Source: Nostoc sp. C052
GTDB taxonomy: Bacteria; Cyanobacteriota; Cyanobacteriia; Cyanobacteriales; Nostocaceae
Assembly (NCBI RefSeq): GCF_013393905.1
Contig: NZ_CP040272.1
Span: 6,081,001 to 6,145,000, forward strand
Reading direction: 5' to 3'
DNA: 64,000 nucleotides
Positions 54,721 through 63,736 of the stretch are shown in pieces. Below the pieces are notes generated by a model that saw nothing but the letters and a program-made list of their open reading frames with translations, did no database searches and was not told the origin of the DNA. A program made the position numbers and the translations under genes. The stretch's first letter is position 1. Every line of letters begins with the position of its first letter.

Positions 54721-56055
54721 GTGGATGTCATATTAGAACGATCGCACCAATTAAAACAAGCCTTAGTTGATTTTGTCTTTGATGCTGAGGGGGAACTAGC
54801 ACAAGCACTAGAAACTTATGCAGCTATACAGTCGCGCCGGGGAAGTGGGGATAGTACGCAGCAGGATTTAATCATCGATAGCTTTCTGACAGATGGGAAA
54901 GTCGGTGATAAGTCTCCATTAGACTTGTTTATCGAAAGCCATCCAGATTTAGAAGAAAGCGATCGCAGCCTGATCAATAGCTGGCATCATAGTTTTATTG
55001 GCTTATTTGCCATAACGAATATTTTACCTGATGGCTTTGAATTGACGAACTGGTTGACAGATAAACACTACATCGTCAAGCCAAACAATACTCAAACATT
55101 ACAGGCAATATCTCGCTTGAAAGCAGGAGAAATCTTGCTAACTCGTATTTCTCCTGTCACCGATAGCTATTGGATGTTTTCTGGCCCCTACACAATCATG
55201 GGTAAATTAGGTAAACCAAAACTTGCTGTAGCAATTGGCAATTTCAAAGAAAACTATAAAAGTAATCTTTACAGCGATGCTCCCGACTTGTTAGAAGAAG
55301 CTTGGCAGTCAGTAGCACAATATCATCAGCAGTTTGTGGACTTTTTTGGCACTGACGAAATCACACTATCTGGATACCATCTTAATAAAAAAATAGCGGA
55401 ATTTCAAGAAGTAATTACTGAAAAAACTTTTGCCGCCGCAGGAATTGATACTTCTAAATCTCTGGCTGAAGTAGCAGAAGCAGCAGGCATTGGAGACGAG
55501 GAAATCAAAGCAGCAGCAGAAGAATTTGGTGCTGATTCTAGCGTAGTTTCTCAGATGTTTAACAGCAAAAGTGGCAATAGCAAAATGGTGATGCCAAAGG
55601 TTGATTTACCTGCTGACCTCAAGAAAGCAGAACAGGTAACGGCTCTTTCTCATCCACGTTGGGGACAAATGTTTTTACCAACATATAGTAAGATACAAGC
55701 AATTTTAGCCGCAGAGGATTGGCAAAGTGTTCAAGGGGCGGAAAAACTAGTTCGTTACTACCTGGAAGATAAAAGTATTAATGCTTTTATCTGGCATCGA
55801 TTAGCGCAACAGTATCCAACTCAATTAGAAAATGTGTTACAAAAGTTTTTGCAACGTCCAGAGTTTCACCTTGAAAGTGACTTGGATACACTTTTGCAAG
55901 AATTTCACAAACCCATTGAGCCAGAGTTACCAGATATTGCCAGTGTACCCATACATTTGCATAACTTATTTCAGGAAGCTTTAGGAGAAGTTAACAAATC
56001 GAAGCCAAAGGCTAAGGGACAACAAAAGCCAGCAAAGGGTTTTCAACGAGGTTAG
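54721..56055 (+). CDS. Unrecognised 444-residue protein
   Basis: I do not recognise this protein. It is soluble, acidic and largely helical. An N-terminal part (about 1-110) contains FIESHPDLEESDRSLINSWH and a GLFAI segment. A beta-rich middle (about 110-175) has LKAGEILLTRISPVTDSYWM and IMGKLGKPKLAVAIGNFKEN. A helical part includes SLAEVAEAAGIGDEEIKAAA, and the C-terminal 160 residues contain SHPRWGQMFLPTYSKIQAIL. The tail is basic (KSKPKAKGQQKPAKGFQRG), possibly for nucleic acid contact. The GTG start at 54721 has AGAG 10 bases upstream. It stands alone on its strand, with a repeat element right after the stop. Confidence 0.8.
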   Translation: MDVILERSHQLKQALVDFVFDAEGELAQALETYAAIQSRRGSGDSTQQDLIIDSFLTDGKVGDKSPLDLFIESHPDLEESDRSLINSWHHSFIGLFAITNILPDGFELTNWLTDKHYIVKPNNTQTLQAISRLKAGEILLTRISPVTDSYWMFSGPYTIMGKLGKPKLAVAIGNFKENYKSNLYSDAPDLLEEAWQSVAQYHQQFVDFFGTDEITLSGYHLNKKIAEFQEVITEKTFAAAGIDTSKSLAEVAEAAGIGDEEIKAAAEEFGADSSVVSQMFNSKSGNSKMVMPKVDLPADLKKAEQVTALSHPRWGQMFLPTYSKIQAILAAEDWQSVQGAEKLVRYYLEDKSINAFIWHRLAQQYPTQLENVLQKFLQRPEFHLESDLDTLLQEFHKPIEPELPDIASVPIHLHNLFQEALGEVNKSKPKAKGQQKPAKGFQRG

Positions 56056-56059
56056 TAAA

Positions 56060-56110
56060 TAGACATTTCCGAAAAAGAATTTAGAGACGTAGTATTGCTG
56101 CGTCTCTAAA
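56060..56110. repeat. Truncated copy of the tagacatctccgaaaaagaat element
   Basis: The first 21 bases match the element at 542-562 with one change. They are followed by a 10-bp-arm hairpin (tttagagacg / cgtctctaaa) that differs in sequence from the first copy. The right end was not found, so the copy is incomplete. Confidence 0.6.
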
Positions 56111-56205
56111 ATGTATAATTAAGAACAGTATTGCTTGCCATAATTAAATTCAGGTAATGTATTTGGAAATACACTCTTTATAATCCATATCAACAAAAGA
56201 ATCTA

Positions 56206-56361
56206 TGCATGAAATTAAACCTTGGACTACTACCTTAGTAGTCATAGTATATATGATTGCAACTTCAATAGGCGTTTACAGTTTGGAATGGTTCTTAAAC
56301 AGTATTTGTGTTGTAAATACAATGCCTACTATTAGTAAGCATTGTAAGTCTCTGCCATAAC
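56206..56361 (+). CDS. Possible 51-residue single-span membrane peptide
   Basis: An ATG frame from 56206 to TAA 56359-56361 encodes MHEIKPWTTTLVVIVYMIAT, further hydrophobic residues, and a polar tail with three cysteines. One transmembrane helix at about 10-33 is likely. There is no strong ribosome site and I do not recognise the sequence, so it is only a candidate gene. Confidence 0.4.
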
Positions 56362-56412
56362 TAGTAGAGCTTTATTTGCTGAGTTTTTACCTACCTAATT
56401 ACCCATCATTCA

Positions 56413-57804
56413 TTACCGAGGTTCAGCCTGAGTTGAAACTGTTAAGACTTGTGGTGGTGTGGCATCTGGTGGATAGAGAAAGTCTACTTCTACTAAAGAG
56501 CGATCGCCAGCTTTTATATTTAATAAAACTAATGGTTCCCCTGGTTGACCTCTCTTTTGCACTAAATGCACAAACTGAGTTTGCTGCTGATTTTGGCTAT
56601 CTTTGTAACGTACCCGCACCGTTCCCCGAAAAAATACTTGAGGGGCTGGTGTACTAAGAAAGCGTAACCCCGGTTTTCCCAATTGATCCTCTTTGAGTGG
56701 CGTTTGTATCGACACACTAACAGTTTGAGGACTTTGAGTATTGTTGTATAGCGGCAACTTCAGATTATATTGAATTCCATAATTGCCATGAGCGCGATAT
56801 GCGGTGTCAGGATAGCGCACCAGCATAGTAGCACTTTGAATTTGACCAGTTCCTAAGGTACCGCCATGTAGGGTACTCAGAGCGTAAGAAAACACTTGAC
56901 CAGGCTGAGGAATGGTTAGATACCTAGCTTTAGGATTATCTACTAATAAGGCTCTCCATCGCGAACCACCAGCCACTCCAGCTACACGCCCATAAATTCT
57001 TGGCTTATCACTTCCTTCTAAGGGAGTGGGGGCTTTATCCCGTGGCCCAGCCAAATCACCATTATCTAGTAAATTTTGCCACTCTTCTAAGGTAGGCGAT
57101 CGCTCACTGCCATCAGGATTCACCCGTGCAAACATGGCGAGGCTAGCTGCATAGACATTGCCATTACTTTGTAGTCGCATCAATGTAGACCGACCATTGA
57201 GGGGCGGTGTCAATCCCTGCACCGGAATTGGCAAATTTAGTAACATCCGACTTTTCCCTGGTGGAATCTCAATTTGAGCAGGGAAAATTTCTTGTCGCAC
57301 TCCCCGAAGCACATCAGACATAACGCGATCGCCTGGACCCGCAAAAACTTTACCTAAAAGATTTTGGCTAAAAGATGGTAACGGAATAAATGGTGCATCC
57401 GGTTGACTCAAATAACTCGCCGCCTGCCAAATATTCACCTTTACCGATTCTGAACCAGGGTTATGCAAAATTATCCCTAAATAGAGCGCTCGCAAATTAT
57501 CTGCTGGTTCAGCTTTCGTAATGTGGTGAGCAAAAATATCAAATCGTCCTCGAAAGGGAAAATTCAGATGTGCCGTTGGCACTTTTTTGCCATCGGGTGG
57601 AAAAGTGGAAAGTAAAATTCCTTCTTTCAAAACCAATTCTGGACTATTGCTGTTAAACGTTGGCACTGCATCCAATTGACCTGGTAAAGGTCGTACTTCT
57701 TGTGGTTGTACAACTTCTTCAGGTGGTGGTGTAGCAGGAGTTAATTGAGCAATGGGAAAAATTAGTAGCAATGGCAACATATACTTAGATATTTCTTTCA
57801 CCAT
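56413..57804 (-). CDS. DUF3370-family secreted protein
   Basis: A 463-residue protein with an N-terminal signal sequence (MLPLLLIFPIAQLTPA, about 9-24), so it is exported. The body is beta-rich. It includes LNFPFRGRFDIFAHHITKAE, GDRVMSDVLRGVRQEIFPAQ, RIYGRVAGVAGGSRWRALLV and HGNYGIQYNLKLPLYNNTQS. This pattern corresponds to the cyanobacterial DUF3370 family, which has no known function; an outer-layer or periplasmic role is inferred. The pyroglutamyl-peptidase-like gene ends 8 bp before it starts (57812 against 57804), so the two are probably one transcript. Confidence 0.82.
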   Translation of the reverse strand: MVKEISKYMLPLLLIFPIAQLTPATPPPEEVVQPQEVRPLPGQLDAVPTFNSNSPELVLKEGILLSTFPPDGKKVPTAHLNFPFRGRFDIFAHHITKAEPADNLRALYLGIILHNPGSESVKVNIWQAASYLSQPDAPFIPLPSFSQNLLGKVFAGPGDRVMSDVLRGVRQEIFPAQIEIPPGKSRMLLNLPIPVQGLTPPLNGRSTLMRLQSNGNVYAASLAMFARVNPDGSERSPTLEEWQNLLDNGDLAGPRDKAPTPLEGSDKPRIYGRVAGVAGGSRWRALLVDNPKARYLTIPQPGQVFSYALSTLHGGTLGTGQIQSATMLVRYPDTAYRAHGNYGIQYNLKLPLYNNTQSPQTVSVSIQTPLKEDQLGKPGLRFLSTPAPQVFFRGTVRVRYKDSQNQQQTQFVHLVQKRGQPGEPLVLLNIKAGDRSLVEVDFLYPPDATPPQVLTVSTQAEPR

Positions 57805-57811
57805 ACAGACA

Positions 57812-58333
57812 TTAACAACTTGATGAAAGTGCCAGTTTGTTAATAATTAATACGAAATCGGCAAGAATCCCCCTCAAATTTTCTTGATTGAGAACCGGAA
57901 CGTGGACAAAAATACAACGTGCTGTGAGTTTATTTTGGCTTAAGTAATCCAACACTGAATAGTAAAGACCTTCACAAACAAATTTACCGCAGTCGTAGCT
58001 AATCTCAATTGCTGTGGCTCCCGCCACTAATTTTTCTAAATCAACTTCTGTCTGCAAAACAATTTCTCCATAGCTAGCAACGGCTTCCACACTTAATTGT
58101 GTACGGCTTGCAGCCATGCCACAACAGATAATGTAATCAGGTTGGATTGCATTGATTTTTTCCATTACCTGAGTACTGGCAAGTTGCACATCTACGGGTA
58201 ACTGGCGTAAAAAAGTTAAGTCATGCGGTATCAGATCGAGTTTGGTAACTTCAAGTAATAAATCATCAGAAGAATTTGACTGTTGATCCTTTAGCCAAAT
58301 ATCAAAAGAAGTTAATAGAATTCTTTTCTTCAT
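57812..58333 (-). CDS. Pyroglutamyl-peptidase I-like (C15 family) protein
   Basis: C15 peptidases remove N-terminal pyroglutamate. The 173 residues start KKRILLTSFDIW, a divergent form of the family's L-x-T-G-F-x-P-F. The possible catalytic Glu is E83 in SVEAVASYG, the Cys is C120 in YDCGKFVCEGLYYS, and the His is H144 in IFVHVPVL. All three triad residues can therefore be matched, but the protein is shorter than the usual 200-215 residues and the N-terminal substrate loop is changed. Activity is uncertain. ATG 58333 is the start; hisH is divergent 58 bp away. Confidence 0.75.
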   Translation of the reverse strand: MKKRILLTSFDIWLKDQQSNSSDDLLLEVTKLDLIPHDLTFLRQLPVDVQLASTQVMEKINAIQPDYIICCGMAASRTQLSVEAVASYGEIVLQTEVDLEKLVAGATAIEISYDCGKFVCEGLYYSVLDYLSQNKLTARCIFVHVPVLNQENLRGILADFVLIINKLALSSSC

Positions 58334-58391
58334 AACAAATATTATTTAGAATAGAAAAACCCTCCATAATAAATTTACAAGGAGCAGGTAA

Positions 58392-59027
58392 ATGCCAGTG
58401 ATTGCGGTCGTAGATTACGAGATGGGAAATTTGCACTCAGTCTGTAAAGGCTTGGAAAAAGCTGGGGCAACTCCTAATGTTACTTATTCTTCAAAGGAAT
58501 TAGAGCAGGCAGATGCTATAGTCCTACCAGGAGTGGGAGCATTTGATCCAGCAGTGCAACACCTGCGATCGCGTGGTTTAGAACAACCTATTAAAGAAGC
58601 GATCGCATCTGGTAAACCTTTTTTGGGAATTTGTTTAGGATTGCAAATTCTCTTTGAATCAAGTGCAGAAGGTACTCAACCAGGACTAGGAATTATTAAA
58701 GGAAAAGTGAGGCGGTTTCGCTCAGAACCCGACATTACTATTCCTCACATGGGTTGGAATCAGCTGGAAGTGACTCAACCAAAAAGTATTTTGTGGGAGC
58801 ATTTACCATCCGATCCTTGGGTGTATTTTGTCCATTCCTACTATGTTGACCCAATAGACCCCCTAATCCGTGCAGCAACCGTCACTCACGGTACTCAAAC
58901 CGTCACAGCTGCGATCGCCCATGAAAACCTGATGGCAGTCCAATTTCACCCCGAAAAATCCTCCAATATCGGATTGCAAATCCTGTCTAATTTCGTTGCT
59001 CAAGTCCGCGAAAAAATTCCTGCCTAA
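58392..59027 (+). CDS. hisH: Imidazole glycerol phosphate synthase, glutamine amidotransferase subunit
   Basis: HisH supplies ammonia from glutamine to HisF in histidine synthesis. The 211 residues are a class I amidotransferase. The catalytic Cys is C81 in GICLGLQILFE, and H186 and E188 lie in VQFHPEKS. The family start is VVDYEMGNLHSV and the oxyanion strand is VLPGVGAFD. AAGGAG precedes ATG 58392 by 8 bases. The gene is followed after 69 bp by rsmD; the gap holds heptamer-type repeats (59030-59096). Confidence 0.97.
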   Translation: MPVIAVVDYEMGNLHSVCKGLEKAGATPNVTYSSKELEQADAIVLPGVGAFDPAVQHLRSRGLEQPIKEAIASGKPFLGICLGLQILFESSAEGTQPGLGIIKGKVRRFRSEPDITIPHMGWNQLEVTQPKSILWEHLPSDPWVYFVHSYYVDPIDPLIRAATVTHGTQTVTAAIAHENLMAVQFHPEKSSNIGLQILSNFVAQVREKIPA

Positions 59028-59096
59028 ATTCTTTTTGTCATTTGTTCTTTGTCTTTTGTCTACAATTGATGACCAATGACTAATGACTAATAACCA

Positions 59097-59687
59097 ATGA
59101 GTTTGAGAATTTACGGCAATCGCCAGCTAAAAACTTTACCAGGGAAAGAAACTAGACCCACTAGTGCGCGGGTAAGAGAGGCAGTATTTAATATTTGGCA
59201 GGGAGAAGTCGCAGGTTGTCGCTGGCTAGATTTATGCGCTGGTACTGGCTCAATGGGTGCAGAGGCTTTGTGTAGAGGAGCCAGCCTAGTAATGGGAATA
59301 GAACAATCGAGCCGAGCCTGTGCCACCATCCAAGAAAATTGGCAACAGATAGCTAATACCGACCAAGAATTTCGGGTATTACGGGGAGATATTACCCAGC
59401 AGTTAAAGACTTTATCAGGCAAGCAATTCGATAGAATTTACTTTGATCCACCTTATGCCAGTGGATTGTACCAACCAGTATTAGAAGCGATCGCTCACCA
59501 TCAACTTTTAGATCCTAGCGGCGAAATCGCAGTTGAACACGCCTCACAAGGTTGGAAACCGCCAGAGATTCCCGCTTGGGAAATTTGCCGCCAGAAAGTT
59601 TACGGCAACACATCACTTACTTTCTACAGAATTCGGAGTGAGGGATTAGGGGCGGATAAAGCAGATGAGGAACAATATAACTCCTAA
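59097..59687 (+). CDS. rsmD: 16S rRNA (guanine-N2)-methyltransferase
   Basis: RsmD methylates G966 (E. coli numbering) in 16S rRNA. The 196 residues show the family start LRIYGNRQLKTLPGKETRPT, the SAM-binding LDLCAGTGSMGAEALCRGA and the catalytic FDRIYFDPPYASGLY (DPPY). ATG 59097 overlaps the end of the repeat block after hisH. It is convergent with petG, with 26 bp between the stops. Confidence 0.94.
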   Translation: MSLRIYGNRQLKTLPGKETRPTSARVREAVFNIWQGEVAGCRWLDLCAGTGSMGAEALCRGASLVMGIEQSSRACATIQENWQQIANTDQEFRVLRGDITQQLKTLSGKQFDRIYFDPPYASGLYQPVLEAIAHHQLLDPSGEIAVEHASQGWKPPEIPAWEICRQKVYGNTSLTFYRIRSEGLGADKADEEQYNS

Positions 59688-59713
59688 CCCCTAACTCCTA
59701 ACTCAGCACTCCC

Positions 59714-59827
59714 TTATCCTCCCAACTGATTGGGGCGCTTGTATTGCCTATAGGCAGCGTAAAACAGTCCGGCAAGGGTGACGAAAACTAGACCAAGGAC
59801 AATACCTGATAGCAGGGGTTCAACCAC
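59714..59827 (-). CDS. petG: Cytochrome b6f complex subunit 5 (PetG)
   Basis: A 37-residue single-span subunit needed for stability of the cytochrome b6f complex in the thylakoid membrane. From GTG 59827 the minus strand reads VVEPLLSGIVLGLVFVTLAG and ends YRQYKRPNQLGG, the known PetG sequence pattern. A GAGGAG ribosome site lies 7 bases upstream. The gene is too short for usual open-frame lists. It is divergent from the cytochrome gene at 60046. Confidence 0.96.
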   Translation of the reverse strand: MVEPLLSGIVLGLVFVTLAGLFYAAYRQYKRPNQLGG

Positions 59828-60045
59828 TGGAAATCTCCTCTTTGTAATGATTAAATATTCGTTGCTTGCTTTTGATTTTACCAAATTTCGTATGAATCCT
59901 GCGCTCTACAGCCTTTTTAACGCGCAACTACCCAATTGCCTACAAGAAAATAGTCTTCTGTGCTTGCAGACACAATCAAGAACTTTTAAGCTATGTGTAG
60001 GAAATGAAAACTTTTTAGCACACTTAGACTTTCACAGCAAACCTT

Positions 60046-60420
60046 TTGGATAACCAGATTACCAAACCTGAAATATTGATTCAGCGGATCGTTTTATTGA
60101 TGCTGGCCACACTGCTAGCAGTCCCTTTAGGCTTTTTTGGTGTTCAGTTAGTTCAAGCCTCCGATCCATACGTCAAGAGTGTTCTATCCTTAACAGGAAA
60201 CTCAATTCAAGGACACGCGATCTTTCAAATTAACTGCGCTGGTTGTCATGGCTTGGAAGCAGACGGGCGAGTGGGCCCCAGCTTGCAAGGTGTTTCCAAG
60301 CACAAGTCTCGGTATGGACTGATTCATCAAGTGATCAGTGGCGAAACACCGCCAATGCCAAAATTCCAACCTAGTGCCCAAGAAATGGCGGATCTTCTGA
60401 ACTATTTAGAGTCGTTGTAG
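60046..60420 (+). CDS. cytM: Membrane-anchored c-type cytochrome, cytochrome cM-like
   Basis: A small monohaem cytochrome of up to 124 residues. An uncleaved-looking anchor (about 13-37, IVLLMLATLLAVPLGFFGVQ) precedes the haem domain. Haem attachment is CAGCH (64-68), and the probable Met ligand is M104 in TPPMPKF. The end, EMADLLNYLESL, is typical. The short length and N-terminal anchor fit cytochrome cM, a conserved cyanobacterial protein linked to switching between photosynthesis and respiration. There is no ATG: the frame starts at TTG 60046, or at an internal TTG (about residue 11, LIQRIVLL). The head-to-head position with petG supports a role in electron transport. The gene name is inferred. 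Confidence 0.72.
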   Translation: MDNQITKPEILIQRIVLLMLATLLAVPLGFFGVQLVQASDPYVKSVLSLTGNSIQGHAIFQINCAGCHGLEADGRVGPSLQGVSKHKSRYGLIHQVISGETPPMPKFQPSAQEMADLLNYLESL

Positions 60421-60898
60421 ACCTGAGAATTTTTGGTTGCTGCATACACAAACGGAAAAAGCAGAATAGGTTGTGTTGTCTTTTTCTATCTCTAACAACT
60501 TTTAATAGACCCAGGACTTAAGGCTTGTCATTAGCCACATTTTTTTACAACTGGCGATCGCTTTCAAAGCAGATTACATAACCCTGATTATTGCGTGAAT
60601 ATTCTCAATAAAAATTAATAAATGAGAATCATGCTTAAACTTTAAAACCCAAATTTCATCAGCCTTCTAAGAGATGCGGGTAATGACAAGAGGTTTAAGC
60701 AGCATATTTGCGTAGAATCTTTGATAAAAACTCACATAAACTGTATATTTTTAAGTATGTTAGCAAGTAACTATTTAATTATTGTGAAAGTGAGGTTAGC
60801 ATAACTAACTCGTTAAGATTAAGGCAAAAGCTCTTAATAAATGGGCTATGGTATAGCTTCTTTAACAAACTAGATATTCTTAAGATGCCTGAAAGCTA
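60421..60898. other. Intergenic region, nothing recognised
   Basis: 0.48 kb of AT-rich sequence before the isomerase gene. No RNA, hairpin with T tract or open frame could be supported. Confidence 0.4.
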
Positions 60899-61696
60899 AT
60901 GACTGAAGCGATCCAAATTGGTAATCGTACAATCGCAGCTAGTGAATTGATTTCCTTGCTGGCAAGTTACCAAATGCTGCCACAGTTGCAGCGTGAATTG
61001 ATCATCGATGAGGCAATAGAGCAAAACTCACACCTTGCGAAAGTAGCAATAGAGTGTACACCTGAGGAAATAGCCCAAGCTAAACAGCAGTTTTACGCTG
61101 AAAAACAGTTCAAAAATGAAGAAGATATCCAGGCTTGGATGGCACATCAAGGGCTGACTTCCGATCAACTAGAAGTCATTACCACTCGTAAGCTGAAAAT
61201 TGAAAAATTCAAGCAAGCTACCTGGGGTAACAAACTAGAATCTTACTTTTTTCAGTCCAAGGCAAAACTGGATAAAGTAATTTATTCCCTATTGCGAACC
61301 CAGGATGTGGGAATTGCCCAAGAACTCTACTTCAGGATTCAGGCAAAAGAAAACTCTTTTGCCGACTTGGCGCGGGAATACTCACTCGGCCCAGAAGCCC
61401 AAACTGGCGGTTTAGTTGGCCCGATTGAACTGAATGCACTACATCCTGTAATGGTACAAATGCTCTCTAGCAGTCAACCAGGTCAGATATTGCCCCCTAC
61501 ACGCATCGCTGAATGGTTTGTGATTTTGCGGCTGGAAAAATTTATTCCCGCACAACTGGATGAATTTATGAAAGTGCGACTTCTAAATGAACTTTTTGAA
61601 ACCTGGCTACAAGAACAGCAAAAGCAAATCATGTCTGCACCACAACAGGAGGTAAACAGGGGACGACAGGGAGAAAGCGATAAACCTTTAATTTAA
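60899..61696 (+). CDS. Parvulin-type peptidyl-prolyl cis-trans isomerase
   Basis: A 265-residue protein with a helical N-terminal part (about 1-115, EAIQIGNRTIAASELISLLA) of the SurA/PrsA kind. The parvulin domain is at about 120-225 and includes ENSFADLAREYSLGPEAQTG, GLVGPIELNALHP and the end WFVILRLEKF. No signal peptide or lipobox is present, so it should be cytoplasmic, unlike PrsA and SurA. In cyanobacteria such proteins often stand next to type I peptide-export genes, but none is here. The C-terminal tail is polar. ATG 60899 is the start. Confidence 0.87.
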   Translation: MTEAIQIGNRTIAASELISLLASYQMLPQLQRELIIDEAIEQNSHLAKVAIECTPEEIAQAKQQFYAEKQFKNEEDIQAWMAHQGLTSDQLEVITTRKLKIEKFKQATWGNKLESYFFQSKAKLDKVIYSLLRTQDVGIAQELYFRIQAKENSFADLAREYSLGPEAQTGGLVGPIELNALHPVMVQMLSSSQPGQILPPTRIAEWFVILRLEKFIPAQLDEFMKVRLLNELFETWLQEQQKQIMSAPQQEVNRGRQGESDKPLI

Positions 61697-61920
61697 GTAT
61701 GGAAGTCACCTTGTATGCTGTTTGCCTTCAACATCAAAAGCGAACTTTTGATGTTGTTCATATAGTAGGTGGAATTCCTCGCTCATGCGTTTTTACAGCA
61801 GTTTGCATTCAAACTAGCCACAATAAAAACTACCTACCTTCTTGGCACTCTTGACCACCAGATAACTCACTCAACATCTCATCAATAGCACCAGGTAAAG
61901 ACTTTTGAGAATTTGTATAA
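61697..61920. other. Spacer with hairpin and a short peptide relic
   Basis: A hairpin with a four-base cgaa loop and 11-bp perfect arms (61730-61740, 61745-61755) follows the isomerase stop, without a T run. On the minus strand, 61830-61920 reads YTNSQKSLPGAIDEMLSELS plus ten residues to a stop. This is a gene tail that the insertion sequence separates from whatever preceded it. Confidence 0.45.
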
Positions 61921-63232
61921 GAGAACTCCACAAAAACAATGATCCAATAGCTATGCCGATTTAGTAAAAATTTCCACAAACCATTTTTTGAGATGGGGAA
62001 GACGGTGAATCTGTGCTTCAACTTTCTCCATAGCTTCTTGTGAGTGTAACTCCTGTGGAATAAACTTTTTCAACCAATGTTACAACTGGATTTTTTCCCT
62101 TAAAAGTAAGGGTTTTAGCAAAACTGAGTACCGTGTCAACAGTATCAAGCAAACTACCATTCCAATGCTGCTCTAACCAACCAAAGCAACGTTCTACAGG
62201 ATTATATTTGCTGTGATAGGGGGGATAATAAGCAAGTTGCAACGTTAGCTGGAATGAGGTGGCAAAGTCTACAATGCGTTTCATAAACTGGGTGCGGCGG
62301 GAATGATTTTCCGGTCCATTATCCTGATTAATCACCAGTTTTTGAATGTGAGAAAATCGATGTTTAACGCTTTGCCACCAGCTTTCAAGTAAGTCAACTA
62401 TGCAATCAGCAGTCAATTTTGAAGAAACGAAGAATAAAAATAACTCGTTGTACTCAGGTAGAAAAATCCCATAAGGAATCAGAGTCGTTTCTGGAGCAAA
62501 GTCATGGTCTAGTGAGATTGTGGGTACGCGAGTTTTACCCTTACGGTCAAACTCTCCAACTTTTACTGCAACCTTTGCATCAATAGAAATACGTAAGGTA
62601 TTAGGATCATTATCAGCTTCGGTGTTAATTTGCTCAACTTGTTCAAAAATAGCTTCTGTTTCTGGAATCTTCTTGGCTGGCTTGGCTTTGAGAACTCGTT
62701 TTAAGCAATATCCCAAGTCATTCAATCGCCGCCGAATTGTCTCTGGTGATGGCAGTTCTTCGTCACTGTAACCAAATTTTTCTATCAGTTGCCGACGTAC
62801 CTCTGCTGAGGTCATGCGGGTGTATAGACGTGTACTCTTAAAACTTGGGTCGGTTTGACTTTGGCCATCTACTAACGATTTAATATCCGCCAGTAAGTTG
62901 GGTAATTTTGCTTCAACTCGTTTGCGTCCACTAGCAAAGAAACCATCAATGATAGGTTGACCACTCTCTAACTCCTGTATTCCTTTACGGATTGTGCGTC
63001 TATTCCATCCCAACTCTCGTTCTACCAAGGTCTGTCCGCCAATTCCCAAGCTTTTTACAACTTCTGCCATGAACTGTCTTCGGTCGCTTCCTTTTAGTTT
63101 TTTGGCTGTTTTAATGTAAAGAGATTTTAGATTCTCCGTAAGTTCAATTAGAGATTTTGGTGACATCAGCTAGCTTGCACACTGAAAATTATATTCCTTT
63201 TATCATAGGATCAATCATTCTGTGGAGTTCTC
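61921..63232 (-). mobile_element. ISAzo13-family insertion sequence
   Basis: A 1312-bp element with inverted repeats (gagaactccaca at 61921-61932 and its complement ending at 63232, similarity continuing imperfectly for about 26 bp). It is flanked by the three bases TAA on both sides (61918-61920 and 63233-63235), a probable target duplication. The sharp ends and the nearly intact gene suggest a fairly recent insertion. Confidence 0.8.
61951..63166 (-). pseudogene. ISAzo13-family transposase with frameshift near the end
   Basis: The main frame (63166 to 62018, 382 residues) is a DDE transposase. It has a helix-turn-helix region (LGWNRRTIRKGIQELESGQP), first Asp in RISIDAKVAVKVG, second in INQDNGPENHSRRTQF, and Glu in YNPVERCFGWLEQHW. 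The frame ends prematurely at RSYGES. One base out of phase the sequence continues as EAMEKVEAQIHRLPHLKKWF and reaches a stop at 61951-61953, which is the usual C-terminus. All catalytic residues lie before the shift, so some activity cannot be excluded. Confidence 0.85.
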
Positions 63233-63310
63233 TAAGTCCAATTTAAAAAATATCTACTGACATAATCAGTGTTTTTCTACCATTGCTTGTAGTCGCTTAG
63301 GTGCATATAC

Positions 63311-63427
63311 ATTGAGAGTTTAGATGAATTAAGAGCAATTATCCGTCAACGTCTTGACCAATTAACTACATCAATTGTTGCTTCTATTACAGGTTATGGA
63401 TTTATTGTAGATGCTTTATTTGTATGA
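63311..63427 (+). pseudogene. C-terminal relic of an IS630-type transposase
   Basis: About 38 codons read IESLDELRAIIRQRLDQLTT, then SIVASITGYGFIVDALFV and TGA. This resembles the end of IS630-family transposases, where a final hydrophobic F-I-L-x-A-L segment is common. There is no start or catalytic part. Confidence 0.5.
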
Positions 63428-63508
63428 ACGTCCATCAAGAATAGACTTCCTTAAATCCCAAAGTTCTTGAGTCATAGCGATTTATCCAATACTAAATTCA
63501 GGAAAAAC

Positions 63509-63544
63509 AAAAGCCCCAAGCTTTAATTAGAGCGTGGGGCTTTT
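63509..63544 (-). terminator. Terminator of the rRNA operon
   Basis: The 10-bp arms aaaagcccca (63509-63518) and tggggctttt (63535-63544) form a hairpin. On the minus strand it is followed by a T-rich run (complement of ggaaaaacaa, 63501-63510). It lies 13 bp beyond the 5S gene. Confidence 0.85.
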
Positions 63545-63556
63545 TGTAAAAAATAA

Positions 63557-63675
63557 ACCTGGCATCGAGCTATTTTTGCGTAGGGCTACCCCTAAACTAT
63601 CGTGGCCGCAGCAGCGTTTCACCTCTGAGTTCGGGAAGGGTTCAGTGTGGTTCCACCGCGCAATAGACACCAGGA
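63557..63675 (-). rRNA. rrf: 5S ribosomal RNA
   Basis: About 119 nt on the minus strand, from tcctggtgtctattgcgcgg to the complementary 3' end gatgccaggttt. The terminal helix pairs and the conserved loop CCGAACTCAGAGGTGAAACG is present (about 63618-63637). The ends are set by the helix and may be off by one or two bases. Confidence 0.95.
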
Positions 63676-63736
63676 AAACTTGTTGGGTCAGAAACCCTGA
63701 AGACTGCAAGTAACGCGAATTAAACCAAAAGAGTGA

